The translations under genes and the position numbers were made by a program. A stretch of DNA of 55,406 nucleotides from JAVBOW01 sp031550615. GTDB lineage: Bacteria > Bacteroidota > Bacteroidia > Bacteroidales > Rikenellaceae. The DNA lies in the NCBI GenBank assembly GCA_031550615.1, contig JAVBOL010000029.1, positions 1-55,406 of the forward strand, read 5' to 3'. The first letter of the stretch is position 1. Each line of letters starts with the position of its first letter. Positions 1 to 7,371 of this stretch are shown here, in pieces. A model generated the notes under the pieces. It made no database searches. It had not been told where the DNA came from and saw nothing but the letters and a program-made list of their open reading frames with translations.

Positions 1-180
1 GCAATTTGTTGTGAATATAATATCTCTCTTGTTTAGTAATCTTCTGAAATAGGCTGTGCCGTAATGGTCTTTTGCCTGCTTACGGTTATCGAATCATTTT
101 TTGTCTTTTACATGAAAATACATTGTGAAACTATTTAGGTACTGTAAAGTAGGTAGTGGTTGCATAGGTATTGTATATAT

Positions 181-247
181 CGGCTACTTATGCGCAATTT
201 GCATCGGCCAGTTTTGCGCAACCCCATAGGCCACTTTTGAGCAATGC
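181..247. repeat. Three near-identical 16-bp direct repeats, possible IS21-type end
   Basis: Three copies of a 16-bp core close to GGCCACTTTTGCGCAA occur at 182-197, 206-221 and 229-244, spaced 24 and 23 bp, each with only one or two differences from the consensus. IS21-family insertion sequences carry several short repeats of this kind inside their ends as transposase binding sites. No istA or istB gene is present here, so this would be a remnant or the edge of an element outside the window. That assignment is an inference; the repeats themselves are plain. Confidence 0.6.
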
Positions 248-724
248 CCTACTATCTATATAAATCTTCTGAAAATGGGGAGAGGGTGGTTTTTCGACTT
301 CACCTATATGTCGGTTGCGTTCACAACCAACCGAGGGCTTTGATGCACTATTTTGGGTCTGGATTTAGGTCGGGGTGAAATCCCTGCCCGCCCTTGAATC
401 ATATTCAAATATACAAAAAATCGGCGAGTTTTCCAAATGACCAAATCTGGATTTCTCGGAGTTATCGTAAATGGGGCTGTAATCGGCGCACCTCGTCTTT
501 GGAAATTTTTATCTTGGGTTATTTTCTCATATTCAGGCCAAATAACCGCTTCTCGGCTCTGTTTGGTCGGAAGTGTGAAGTTATAGGCAATCTACGGGCG
601 AGAATGCCGATTTTGAGGCTTATTTGGCTGTCGGGACGAAATGGGGGGCTACGCGCCCCGCTCCCCTGCCCGCCTCCCAGCGCCAGAGGGTGGGCGGCCT
701 CAGAGCGCCGTTTCGCATTTATGC

Positions 725-822
725 AGAGGTTGCAAACGTGTTTTCGGTGTCTATTAGAGGTATGGAGTATGTTTTTGAGGTATAATAGAGGTTGGGAGCG
801 TATTTTCACGGTCTGTTAGAGG
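725..822. repeat. Three 31-bp tandem repeats (iteron-like)
   Basis: Units at 725-755, 756-786 and 787-817 have exactly the same 31-bp period and each begins AGAGG; a fourth AGAGG follows at 818-822. The middles share a T-rich block around unit positions 16-21. The array ends 9 bp before the TACTTTTG box that probably drives the next gene. Iterons bound by a replication or copy-control protein, or operator repeats for the next gene's product, are both possible. Confidence 0.65.
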
Positions 823-831
823 ATAAATGGC

Positions 832-839
832 TACTTTTG
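832..839 (+). promoter_or_regulatory. Bacteroidota -7 box for the 857 gene
   Basis: TACTTTTG matches TAnnTTTG and lies 17 bp before the ATG at 857, directly after the 31-bp repeat array. Confidence 0.5.
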
Positions 840-856
840 CCTAAAGCAATAACCCA

Positions 857-1720
857 ATGGAAGAAAACCAAGGAAAACACTCGAAGCCGCTGAAATGCAC
901 TCTCAAAATAGGTTGGATCAGGTCTGTCTATGATATATTTGAAAAGTATTACGATTTCGACTATAACTGGATTAGGCCCGAAATCATGTTCGCCATAAAT
1001 CAATTTTCTGATATAGAGCAATCTGAAGATTTAACAAAGATGGTTGATTGCCTACCAAACGAGCATCTTATTGAGTTTTTCATTTCGCGTGTGGATTGGG
1101 ATGAACTTCAAGCATTGTGTGACAGACATTCTATCTCTGATGCTGTAAGTTTATTTTTATTTTCCTCATTACATCTACAACGTGTAGTTCATAGAGAGGC
1201 GTATTTTAAGGTTGCGTTTGATTTTGACATAAAACGGGATAAGCCAATTTACATAGAAAAACGCAAGATGTATGAATTTCTGTTGGATAATGAGTACGAA
1301 TTCGATGACGAAAATTTGGCTAAGACCCAGATATCTATAAATTACGGAGTTAAATCCAAGATAACGATAGACAATGTTGACAACTGGCTCTATGAACTGA
1401 TTAAGCAAGCATTGCATGACGATTTAACCTATGATGGTCAAGAGGATTATGACCGATATGAAAAACCGCAGAAACCCAATCGTGCACCATCTCTCGGGAA
1501 TTTTATAGCTTACAATACCTATCTGCTGTTAAAAGATGTCGTTGGGTCACAAAGTAAATTTCCTGCCGAATTCTCAAGGTTCATCATCGACTTTTGCAAA
1601 TTGTGCCAGGTGGAGGTGACCGAACGGCAAACCACAGTTGAAGGCATGGAAGATTTTTTGAAGGCTGCAGATAGGCAATATAAAGGCAATCCTATGCCTT
1701 ATTCCTCGATTCGGCACTAA
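857..1720 (+). CDS. Hypothetical protein of the integrated element
   Basis: I do not recognise this 287-residue protein. It is rich in acidic and aromatic residues, has no signal peptide or membrane segment, and looks like a soluble cytoplasmic protein. Its reading frame is AT-richer than the chromosomal genes after the tRNA, which fits acquired DNA. The ATG at 857 is the first start in frame and follows a TACTTTTG box by 17 bp. The 31-bp tandem repeats just upstream raise the possibility that it binds them, as plasmid-type replication or control proteins do, but no DNA-binding motif is obvious to me. A hairpin at 1744-1781 follows the stop. Confidence 0.6.
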   Translation: MEENQGKHSKPLKCTLKIGWIRSVYDIFEKYYDFDYNWIRPEIMFAINQFSDIEQSEDLTKMVDCLPNEHLIEFFISRVDWDELQALCDRHSISDAVSLFLFSSLHLQRVVHREAYFKVAFDFDIKRDKPIYIEKRKMYEFLLDNEYEFDDENLAKTQISINYGVKSKITIDNVDNWLYELIKQALHDDLTYDGQEDYDRYEKPQKPNRAPSLGNFIAYNTYLLLKDVVGSQSKFPAEFSRFIIDFCKLCQVEVTERQTTVEGMEDFLKAADRQYKGNPMPYSSIRH

Positions 1721-1743
1721 TCACAACTATCTGTTATTCAGTA

Positions 1744-1781
1744 GGGGTATTTCGAGGCTGTACTTAGCCTCAAAGTACCCC
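1744..1781 (+). terminator. Two-tier hairpin after the 857 gene
   Basis: An outer stem GGGGTA/TACCCC encloses an inner stem GAGGCT/AGCCTC with a 6-nt loop. No long T tract follows directly, so it may be a terminator or simply a structured 3' region. Confidence 0.45.
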
Positions 1782-1813
1782 ATAACTTTGTTTTTCAGTT
1801 ACTTAGCAATTAT

Positions 1814-1821
1814 TACTTTTG
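1814..1821 (+). promoter_or_regulatory. -7 box for the 1868 gene
   Basis: TACTTTTG fits TAnnTTTG and lies 46 bp before the ATG at 1868. A second match, TAACTTTG, lies at 1783-1790. Confidence 0.4.
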
Positions 1822-1867
1822 CTCTCGGAAACCAACCATATTGGGCGGTACATAAAAAATAACGGTT

Positions 1868-2371
1868 ATGACAACCAACAAAAACACGGCAGCAATGGCT
1901 GCAACCGAGGTCGCCAACGAAAGCACCTCAAAGGGTAACAAGAAAAATGTAGGCGCGCAGAAGCGTCAGGCCATCCCCGCAATGTGGCGGATTTTGGGCA
2001 AGGCTCAAAAAACGTTCGAGGCTCAGTTGGAAAAGAGCAACGAAACGAAGCTCAAGTGCATTGACAACTATCTGGCCGCCGAGATGAACGACGCGCCCCG
2101 CTTCTGGGGCGAGTTCATGGAGCAGGTCGAGAAACTGCTCGACTCTCGTAAATATGTACGCGAGTGTCAGCAGTTGGGCTATGACCCGACCAATGTGGCC
2201 GAGCATGTTGTGTTCCTTGGGAGCGCAACGCTCAACAAGGTGCTGAAATACGGCGTCCAGAGCGTCCTCGGTAGCAAGTTGATGCTCTACGGGGAGCGAT
2301 TCTCTCCCACGATTGCCGAAAAGCATCGTGCGAAGATATCAGCCTTCCTCCAAAACGGGCAGGTAGCGTAA
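1868..2371 (+). CDS. Hypothetical protein next to the integrase
   Basis: This 167-residue protein is not recognised. The first 30 residues are polar and low in complexity (Thr, Asn, Ala, Lys); the rest is probably helical, with charged stretches around residues 40-100 and a basic C-terminus. It has no export signal. It is convergent with the integrase and followed immediately by a strong terminator. Small proteins of this sort are common cargo or regulatory genes beside Bacteroidota integrases, but no role can be assigned from the sequence. Confidence 0.6.
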   Translation: MTTNKNTAAMAATEVANESTSKGNKKNVGAQKRQAIPAMWRILGKAQKTFEAQLEKSNETKLKCIDNYLAAEMNDAPRFWGEFMEQVEKLLDSRKYVRECQQLGYDPTNVAEHVVFLGSATLNKVLKYGVQSVLGSKLMLYGERFSPTIAEKHRAKISAFLQNGQVA

Positions 2372-2393
2372 TTCGCTACTCTCTGCAAGAACA

Positions 2394-2425
2394 GGGGCGC
2401 AATCATATGCGCCCCTTTCTTTTTT
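2394..2425 (+). terminator. Rho-independent terminator after the 1868 gene
   Basis: Stem GGGGCGCA/TGCGCCCC with a 6-nt loop is followed by a T-rich run (2416-2425) that overlaps the last bases of the convergent integrase gene. Confidence 0.8.
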
Positions 2426-3641
2426 ACAGCAGGTGTTGCATCGCCGCATCTATCTGGCTGTTCTCAAAGCTATCCAGATATATTTGCGTGGTCGCAAGGT
2501 CTGAATGACCGAGTGATTCTGAGATAATGGCAATATTGACCCCAGAGCGTTTAAGGACGGTGGCGTAGGTGTGGCGGGCAACGTAGGTGGTCAGGGGGAA
2601 CTGCAACCCTACTTCCTCGCCGACCTCTTTTAGCGCGCTATTTACCTTGCGTAGCGATTTCACAATTCTGTTGAACTTCTGTCGTTCCGTTAAATGCACC
2701 TGTTTGTCGAGTATCGGGAAGATAAAATCGTCGTCCTCATAGAATGGGCTTGAGTATCGCATTATTATCTCCTGCGCCTGCTCGGTGAGTTTGCAGGACA
2801 GGAGTTTTTGCGTTTTGTGGCGCGAATAGCACACCCGATTGTTGGTGATGTCCTTGTGTCGCAACCGTGCAATGTCGCCGAAATTCATCCCCGCCGTGAA
2901 GTATGAAAACAGGAATAAATCCCTCGCCAGCCGCTTGTAGCCTGACCTGTAATTGAACGCTATTTCCAACGCGATAATCTGCTGTATTTCCTCTTTATTG
3001 ATTGCCCGCTTGCGGGTGGCCGTCCACAGGCTGCCGACTTTGTAGGTGGTAAACGGATTTTTCTTCGGCACAAACTTACCCTCTTTGACGGCCTTGTTGT
3101 AGATGGCCTTGAAAATGGCAAAGCGGGTGGCGATGCTGTTGCCGTTATTACCTCGCTTGCGCAGGAACAACTCAAAGCCTTTAAGATAGTCGAGGTCGAT
3201 TAACTCTAACGCTACCGAGGTTGGTTTATATGCATCAAGGGCTAACAGGGCGGATTTGTGCTTGCCTGCCGAACTGAACTTGCCGAGGGTTTCCAGACGC
3301 TCTATCTCGGCTTTAAATCCGCTCTCTACGGTTATGTTCGCCTTGCGTCCGTTGGTTTCAAATAGCGTGTCGAAATCTACCTCGACATCCAAAGCCTCTA
3401 AACGCTTGATTTTCTTCTCATACTCGATGCGGATAGAATCGACTTTAAACTGCAACTCCCCTGCGCTCGGGTAGTCAGGGCTAATTTGCTGTGTTTCTGT
3501 ATTCCACGCCTCAATCGGCAGGGTAACGCCTGTGCCGATATAGCGATTTTTGCTCTTTCGGGTAAGTCTGATGTTGATGGGGGCGCAGTTGCTGCGATTG
3601 ATTTTGTCTTTGCGGATAACTGCGTTAATGCTGATACTCAT
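2424..3641 (-). CDS. Tyrosine recombinase/integrase
   Basis: A 405-residue site-specific recombinase of the Bacteroidota phage/conjugative-transposon type. It has an N-terminal arm-binding region (about 1-90), a SAM-like core-binding domain (about 100-205) and a C-terminal catalytic domain. The catalytic ARHTYAT (Arg356, His357), LGH (Gly378, His379) and nucleophile Tyr388 are visible. The usual first Arg is not seen at the position where the protein reads TAGMNFGD; the CTnDOT integrase is known to lack this Arg too. The gene runs away from tRNA-Thr, whose 3' end is 180 bp upstream, so the tRNA is the likely integration site. It should catalyse excision and integration of the element to its left. 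Confidence 0.9.
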   Translation of the reverse strand: MSISINAVIRKDKINRSNCAPINIRLTRKSKNRYIGTGVTLPIEAWNTETQQISPDYPSAGELQFKVDSIRIEYEKKIKRLEALDVEVDFDTLFETNGRKANITVESGFKAEIERLETLGKFSSAGKHKSALLALDAYKPTSVALELIDLDYLKGFELFLRKRGNNGNSIATRFAIFKAIYNKAVKEGKFVPKKNPFTTYKVGSLWTATRKRAINKEEIQQIIALEIAFNYRSGYKRLARDLFLFSYFTAGMNFGDIARLRHKDITNNRVCYSRHKTQKLLSCKLTEQAQEIIMRYSSPFYEDDDFIFPILDKQVHLTERQKFNRIVKSLRKVNSALKEVGEEVGLQFPLTTYVARHTYATVLKRSGVNIAIISESLGHSDLATTQIYLDSFENSQIDAAMQHLL

Positions 3642-3684
3642 AATTTTAAGTTATGAGCAAACGGTGTCTATACACTTGCGCTAT

Positions 3685-3719
3685 CCCCAATTTTGGGGTA
3701 AGCGAATGGGTAAGTGAAA
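3685..3719. promoter_or_regulatory. Palindrome and 12-bp direct repeats upstream of the integrase
   Basis: CCCCAATTTTGGGG (3685-3698) is a perfect palindrome. Two adjacent 12-mers follow, GGGTAAGCGAAT (3696-3707) and GGGTAAGTGAAA (3708-3719). Their place between the integrase start and the tRNA fits integrase arm sites or a repressor operator; this is an inference. Confidence 0.45.
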
Positions 3720-3784
3720 TCCACTTTTTTCACTATATTTGCCAGAAATAGCGTTCATAGTGACAGAGGGCTACAAATAGAAAA

Positions 3785-3812
3785 TCCCCTATAATCTAAT
3801 GATTATAAGGGA
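3785..3812 (-). terminator. Terminator-like hairpin after tRNA-Thr
   Basis: A 12-bp stem (3785-3796 with 3801-3812, one G-T pair) has a 4-nt loop and, read on the minus strand, is followed by ATTTTC. It lies 8 bp beyond the tRNA 3' end. Confidence 0.65.
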
Positions 3813-3820
3813 CTTTCGCG

Positions 3821-3893
3821 AGCCGCAAGCCGGACTTGAACCGGCGACCTCTTCATTACGAGTGAAACGCTCTACCAACTGAGCTATTGCGGC
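3821..3893 (-). tRNA. tRNA-Thr(CGT)
   Basis: The 73-nt cloverleaf has the acceptor stem GCCGCAA/TTGCGGC with discriminator T, the D-arm motif AGCTCAGTTGGTAGAGC, anticodon loop CTCGTAA (anticodon CGT, reading ACG) and T-arm GGTTCAAGTCC. CCA is not encoded. It is intact, and its 3' end marks the probable attachment site of the element at 1-3820. Confidence 0.95.
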
Positions 3894-3906
3894 CTGTAAC
3901 GGAGGG

Positions 3907-3914
3907 CAAAGATA
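3907..3914 (-). promoter_or_regulatory. tRNA-Thr promoter -7 box
   Basis: On the minus strand TATCTTTG lies 13 bp before the tRNA 5' end, and a TTTG (3936-3939) sits 21 bp further upstream, close to the Bacteroidota -33/-7 arrangement. Confidence 0.65.
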
Positions 3915-3948
3915 AAATAAATATTTCTAAAGTTCCAAAATATTCGTT

Positions 3949-5502
3949 TTGAAGAGCCGTAAATTACTTAAACCCTTGCGTGTGGCACTTGCCCTGCTGT
4001 CCGGGGGAGCCGTGCTGGCGCTTTTTATCGACGTGGCGCACCTCTCCCCGCGCGGGTTGGACGTGGTGGCCCACATTCAGATCGTGCCTATGATGATGGC
4101 CGGCATGACGGCGGGGCTGCTGCTCATGGGGCTTTTCACGCTGCTTTTCGGACGGTGGTACTGCTCTGTGCTCTGCCCCCTGGGGGTGCTGCAGGACGTT
4201 ATCGGGCACATACATCGTTGGTGCGCGTCGCTTGCCGGACGGCGCAGGTCGTTACGCGCCCGCCACTCGCGCCCGCTGAACGTCGTGCGCTACGGCATTG
4301 CCGGCGCGGTCGGTGCGGCGTGGCTTTTAGGCACCACGCTGCCCCTTACCCTCACCGACCCCTATTCCAATTTCGGGCGCATAGCCACGGCCTTGCTGCG
4401 CCCGGTGGCCGTAGGCATCAACAACGCCGTCGCCTCGGCGCTCAATTCTATCGGCAACTACTCTGTCTGGGTGGTGCGCAACGTAGAGGTCGGAGGGGCG
4501 GTTTTCGCTTTCGCCCTTCTCGTCCTGGCGGCGCTCATCGTTATGGTCACCCTGCGCGGTAGACTATGGTGCAACACCCTTTGCCCCGTAGGCACGCTGC
4601 TGGGGGTGCTTTCGCGCGTTTCGTTACTGCGCATCCGCATAGACCCCTCGTTGTGCAACGGCTGCGGGATGTGCGAAGCCTCGTGCAAGGCGCGCTGCAT
4701 AGATTCCAAAAGCGCCACGATAGACGCCAGCCGTTGCGTGGCATGCTTCAACTGCCTGGGCAAATGCAACAAAGGCGCTGTCTCGTACGTCGGTGCCACG
4801 GCGCAGAAAGAGCGCAAAGCGGTGCCCGCCCCGGCACATTGCGCCCCATGCGACAGTTCGCGACGCGACTTTCTGAAACTTTCAATAGGCGCGCTGGCCG
4901 TCCTGCCCGCTACGAAACTTATGGCCGCCGCCGGAGAGGGGAGGAAGATCTACCCGATGCCCCCCGGCGCGGGGTCGAGGGCGCGTTTCGAGGGTAAATG
5001 CACGGCATGCCTTCTGTGCGTGAGCGCCTGTCCGACCAAAGTGCTAAAACCGGCGACTCTGGAGAACGGGCTGAGCGGTGTGATGCAGCCCTACATGAAA
5101 TTCCGGGTCGAGAGCTTTTGTAATTTCGAATGCGACGAGTGCATCCGTGTCTGCCCCAACCACGCCCTGCAACCGATGACCATCGAGGAGAAGAAGCTCA
5201 CCCGCGTGGGCGTCGCGGAGTTCCACCGCCCACGCTGCATAGTCTTCACCGAGGGGCAGGACTGCGGGGCATGCGCCGAGCATTGCCCCACCCAGGCGGT
5301 GCACATGGTACCCTGGGGCGAGGGCACGCTGACCATCCCGCAGGTCGACGCCGAGTACTGCATAGGCTGCGGCGGCTGCGAGTCTATCTGCCCCACGACC
5401 CCCCGCGCGATAACCATCCGGGGCACAGACGTGCAGGATCTCGCCTCGCCGCCCAAAAAGGACGACTTCGAGGCGGGCGAGGTCACCGACTTCGGATTCT
5501 AA
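3949..5502 (+). CDS. NapH/NapG-like membrane polyferredoxin fusion
   Basis: A 517-residue iron-sulfur protein. The N-terminal 230 residues are membrane-embedded and carry two NapH-type CxxxCP motifs (Cys72-Cys76, Cys208-Cys212). Two ferredoxin motifs follow (from Cys236 and about Cys264), then a twin-arginine-like SSRRDFLKL (Arg305-Arg306) with a hydrophobic stretch, and then a NapG/MauM-like part with four more Cys clusters (the first is Cys351, 354, 357, 361). It probably passes electrons between the quinone pool and a periplasmic or membrane partner; the substrate is unknown. No ATG precedes the first membrane segment, so the TTG at 3949 is the best start; an in-frame stop lies at 3928. 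The gene stands alone and is convergent with the SRPBCC gene. Confidence 0.8.
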   Translation: MKSRKLLKPLRVALALLSGGAVLALFIDVAHLSPRGLDVVAHIQIVPMMMAGMTAGLLLMGLFTLLFGRWYCSVLCPLGVLQDVIGHIHRWCASLAGRRRSLRARHSRPLNVVRYGIAGAVGAAWLLGTTLPLTLTDPYSNFGRIATALLRPVAVGINNAVASALNSIGNYSVWVVRNVEVGGAVFAFALLVLAALIVMVTLRGRLWCNTLCPVGTLLGVLSRVSLLRIRIDPSLCNGCGMCEASCKARCIDSKSATIDASRCVACFNCLGKCNKGAVSYVGATAQKERKAVPAPAHCAPCDSSRRDFLKLSIGALAVLPATKLMAAAGEGRKIYPMPPGAGSRARFEGKCTACLLCVSACPTKVLKPATLENGLSGVMQPYMKFRVESFCNFECDECIRVCPNHALQPMTIEEKKLTRVGVAEFHRPRCIVFTEGQDCGACAEHCPTQAVHMVPWGEGTLTIPQVDAEYCIGCGGCESICPTTPRAITIRGTDVQDLASPPKKDDFEAGEVTDFGF

Positions 5503-5512
5503 GGATTTTAGA

Positions 5513-5545
5513 AAATGGCGCCTTACGGTGAGTAAGGCGCCATTT
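5513..5545. terminator. Bidirectional terminator
   Basis: AAATGGCGCCTTAC pairs perfectly with GTAAGGCGCCATTT across a 5-nt loop, between two convergent genes. Confidence 0.85.
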
Positions 5546-5547
5546 CG

Positions 5548-5934
5548 TTATTTAATGCCAGCCGCCAGCGAGGCGAGGGCCTTTTCGATCTGCGGCCCCA
5601 CCATCATCTTGAGCATGGGGTTAAGGGCTATGTCGAGGCTTATCCTGAGCGTCGACTGCACCGGCGAAAGGGGATTCAACTGCGCCCTGGCCACGAACTG
5701 GAAGGGCGAGGAGCCCTCCGGCACGACGGTTACGCTGCGCCCTGGCTCACGTTCGCTGATGCGCAGCGAAAAGGGAAATCCCTTCGCGGTGAAAGAGCAC
5801 GTCTCGCCGTCCGTGCGCCAATTGTCCACCTTGCCGGCTACGGCGGGGGTCAGCGCGTCGAACGAGCTGAAACGGTTGTAAATATCCTCCGCCGCGCGGT
5901 CGAGGGTTATCTCGGGGCTTTCGTAATGCTCCAT
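5548..5934 (-). CDS. SRPBCC/polyketide-cyclase-like protein
   Basis: A 128-residue soluble protein resembling the START-like SRPBCC fold: an N-terminal strand with repeated Glu/Asp, a helix around residues 12-30 (ALTPAVAGKVDNW region), a run of beta strands (SFTAKGFPFSLRISE, SVTVVPEG, LRISLDIALNPMLK) and a long C-terminal amphipathic helix. The family makes a deep hydrophobic pocket, but ligands vary and none can be named here. It is monocistronic between a bidirectional terminator and the pyrE terminator. Homologues are widespread in Bacteroidales. Confidence 0.7.
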   Translation of the reverse strand: MEHYESPEITLDRAAEDIYNRFSSFDALTPAVAGKVDNWRTDGETCSFTAKGFPFSLRISEREPGRSVTVVPEGSSPFQFVARAQLNPLSPVQSTLRISLDIALNPMLKMMVGPQIEKALASLAAGIK

Positions 5935-6017
5935 ATAACGTGTATTTTGAATAATGATTCGTTATGCGCCGTTGTTCCCATGTGTTTGAACCGAATCCTC
6001 ATCCAAAACACACGTTA

Positions 6018-6035
6018 GCGGCTTTTAAAAGCCGC
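6018..6035. repeat. Perfect 18-bp palindrome
   Basis: GCGGCTTTTAAAAGCCGC is a perfect palindrome lying between the SRPBCC start and the pyrE terminator. It may be a second terminator stem or an operator for the SRPBCC gene. Confidence 0.4.
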
Positions 6036-6061
6036 CACAGTTTTCGATCACCCCACCCAAA

Positions 6062-6085
6062 CCCGCCCCTGACCGTAGGGGCGGG
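6062..6085 (-). terminator. pyrE terminator
   Basis: Stem CCCGCCCC/GGGGCGGG with an 8-nt loop lies 40 bp past the pyrE stop. Flanking A and T bases extend it on both strands. Confidence 0.75.
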
Positions 6086-6125
6086 CTTTGTCGCAGCTTA
6101 CAGCCGCTCCCGAGCGGAATTCACA

Positions 6126-6764
6126 TTACTTCCCCCAATTTGACGGATCGTTACGCCACTCGGCCAGGGTTTGCTGGTCGCTGTCCGATATATATCCCTT
6201 TTCGGCGGCAATGGGAATGAGCGCCTGGTAGCTGCTCAGTGTATCCAGTTTCACGCCGGCTTTCAAAAAATTCTGCTCTGCCGTGGCGAATCCGTATGTA
6301 AAGATGGCCACCATGCCCAGCACCTCGCACCCCGCATCGCGCAGAGCCTCGACAGCCGACAGGCTGCTGCCGCCGGTCGAGATGAGGTCCTCGACAACGA
6401 CCACTTTGGCCCCCTTCTCATAAAACCCCTCGATCTGGTTCGAAAGGCCGTGCGCCTTGGGCGACGAACGTACATATATAAAGGGCTTACCCAACCGGTC
6501 CGCAGCCAGCGCGCCGTGCGCTATGGCCCCCGTGGCGACCCCTGCCACGACCTCGGCGCCCGGATAGAGGCGTGCGACCATTTCGGCGAACGCCTCCGCG
6601 ACCCGGTCGCGTACCTCAGGGAACGAAAGCAAGCGGCGGTTGTCGCAATATATGGGCGAGCGCCAGCCCGAAGCCCACGTAAAGGGATTTGCAGGATTGA
6701 GTTTAATTGCCTTAATTTGTAAGAGGCTTTCGGCGATAGCGGCTGCCGTAGAGGCTTGCTTCAT
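6126..6764 (-). CDS. pyrE: Orotate phosphoribosyltransferase
   Basis: A 212-residue enzyme that joins orotate and PRPP to make OMP, the fifth step of de novo pyrimidine synthesis. The PRPP-binding loop VVVVEDLISTGGSS is clear, and the N-terminal ASGWRSPIYCDNR and the YVRSSPKAHG flexible-loop region match the family. Length is normal. The start codon is 16 bp from that of the divergent Nudix gene, so each promoter must lie inside or very near the other gene. A strong terminator follows the stop. Confidence 0.95.
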   Translation of the reverse strand: MKQASTAAAIAESLLQIKAIKLNPANPFTWASGWRSPIYCDNRRLLSFPEVRDRVAEAFAEMVARLYPGAEVVAGVATGAIAHGALAADRLGKPFIYVRSSPKAHGLSNQIEGFYEKGAKVVVVEDLISTGGSSLSAVEALRDAGCEVLGMVAIFTYGFATAEQNFLKAGVKLDTLSSYQALIPIAAEKGYISDSDQQTLAEWRNDPSNWGK

Positions 6765-6780
6765 AAATAGTTAGCGTTTG

Positions 6781-7371
6781 ATGAAAACTGTTTTTTATGC
6801 TGATCGCACCATTCATTTCGCCGCTTCGGCACCCCCTGGGGCTGCCGCAACGCAATGGTTTGGCAACGATATTGCAAATATCCTTCAAAAATTCGGGAAT
6901 AGCAACGTCCTGTGGATAATATCGCCCGATTGGCGTGTTCGCTACGGTGAATTCGTCGACCAATTTAGCGTCGTCCCCGCCTCGGGAGGCGTGGTGCGCG
7001 ACGCTAAAGGGCACGTACTGATGATACTGCGCAACGGTCGCTGGGACCTGCCCAAGGGCCGCCGCGAAGCGGGTGAAACGAGCGCGGAGTGCGCCGTGCG
7101 CGAAGTGGAGGAGGAGTGCGGACTGCACGGGCTGCAATGCGGACGGCTGCTGCTCACCACACTCCACATTTACCGGGAAAGGGGACGCTGGTTCATAAAG
7201 CCCTGCGACTGGTTCGCGATGCTCTACCTGGGCGACGAGAACCCCGTTCCCCAAGCTGCGGAGGGCATCCGGGCGGTGGATTGGGTCGCCCCCGGCAGAA
7301 TCGAAGCGCGGACCCGCGATTCTTTTGAGACCATACGTAACGTAATACACACTTACCTAAATGAAAACTAA
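6781..7371 (+). CDS. Nudix hydrolase
   Basis: A 196-residue Nudix-family pyrophosphohydrolase. The Nudix box runs from GRREAGET to REVEEECGL, with the GxxxxxE and REVEEECG parts intact, so metal-dependent hydrolysis is expected. The N-terminal 70 residues form a separate strand-rich part common in Bacteroidota members, which often lie near pyrE. The substrate cannot be told from sequence. A TTG three bases upstream keeps the frame, but the ATG at 6781 is the natural start. The 3' end overlaps the next gene by 11 bp, suggesting coupled translation. Confidence 0.85.
   Translation: MKTVFYADRTIHFAASAPPGAAATQWFGNDIANILQKFGNSNVLWIISPDWRVRYGEFVDQFSVVPASGGVVRDAKGHVLMILRNGRWDLPKGRREAGETSAECAVREVEEECGLHGLQCGRLLLTTLHIYRERGRWFIKPCDWFAMLYLGDENPVPQAAEGIRAVDWVAPGRIEARTRDSFETIRNVIHTYLNEN

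Larger units (their letters stand above)
1..856. other. Gene-poor left flank of the mobile element
   Basis: No convincing protein gene is seen in this stretch; the open frames at 394-819 and 519-809 look like random low-constraint reading frames. It holds two repeat arrays (181-247 and 725-822), an imperfect hairpin around 312-335 and a GC-rich patch near 640-720. It is probably non-coding DNA of the integrated element that ends at the tRNA-Thr gene. Confidence 0.6.

Noticed and set aside
394..819. Open frames of 141 aa (+) and 96 aa (-) in the left flank
   Set aside because: Both cross the GC-rich patch and the 31-bp repeats, have no family resemblance, no good start context and composition typical of chance frames.
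1..820. A second copy of the tRNA-Thr 3' end as the left attachment site
   Set aside because: No match to the tRNA 3' segment was found to the left of the integrase, so the other end must be outside the window.
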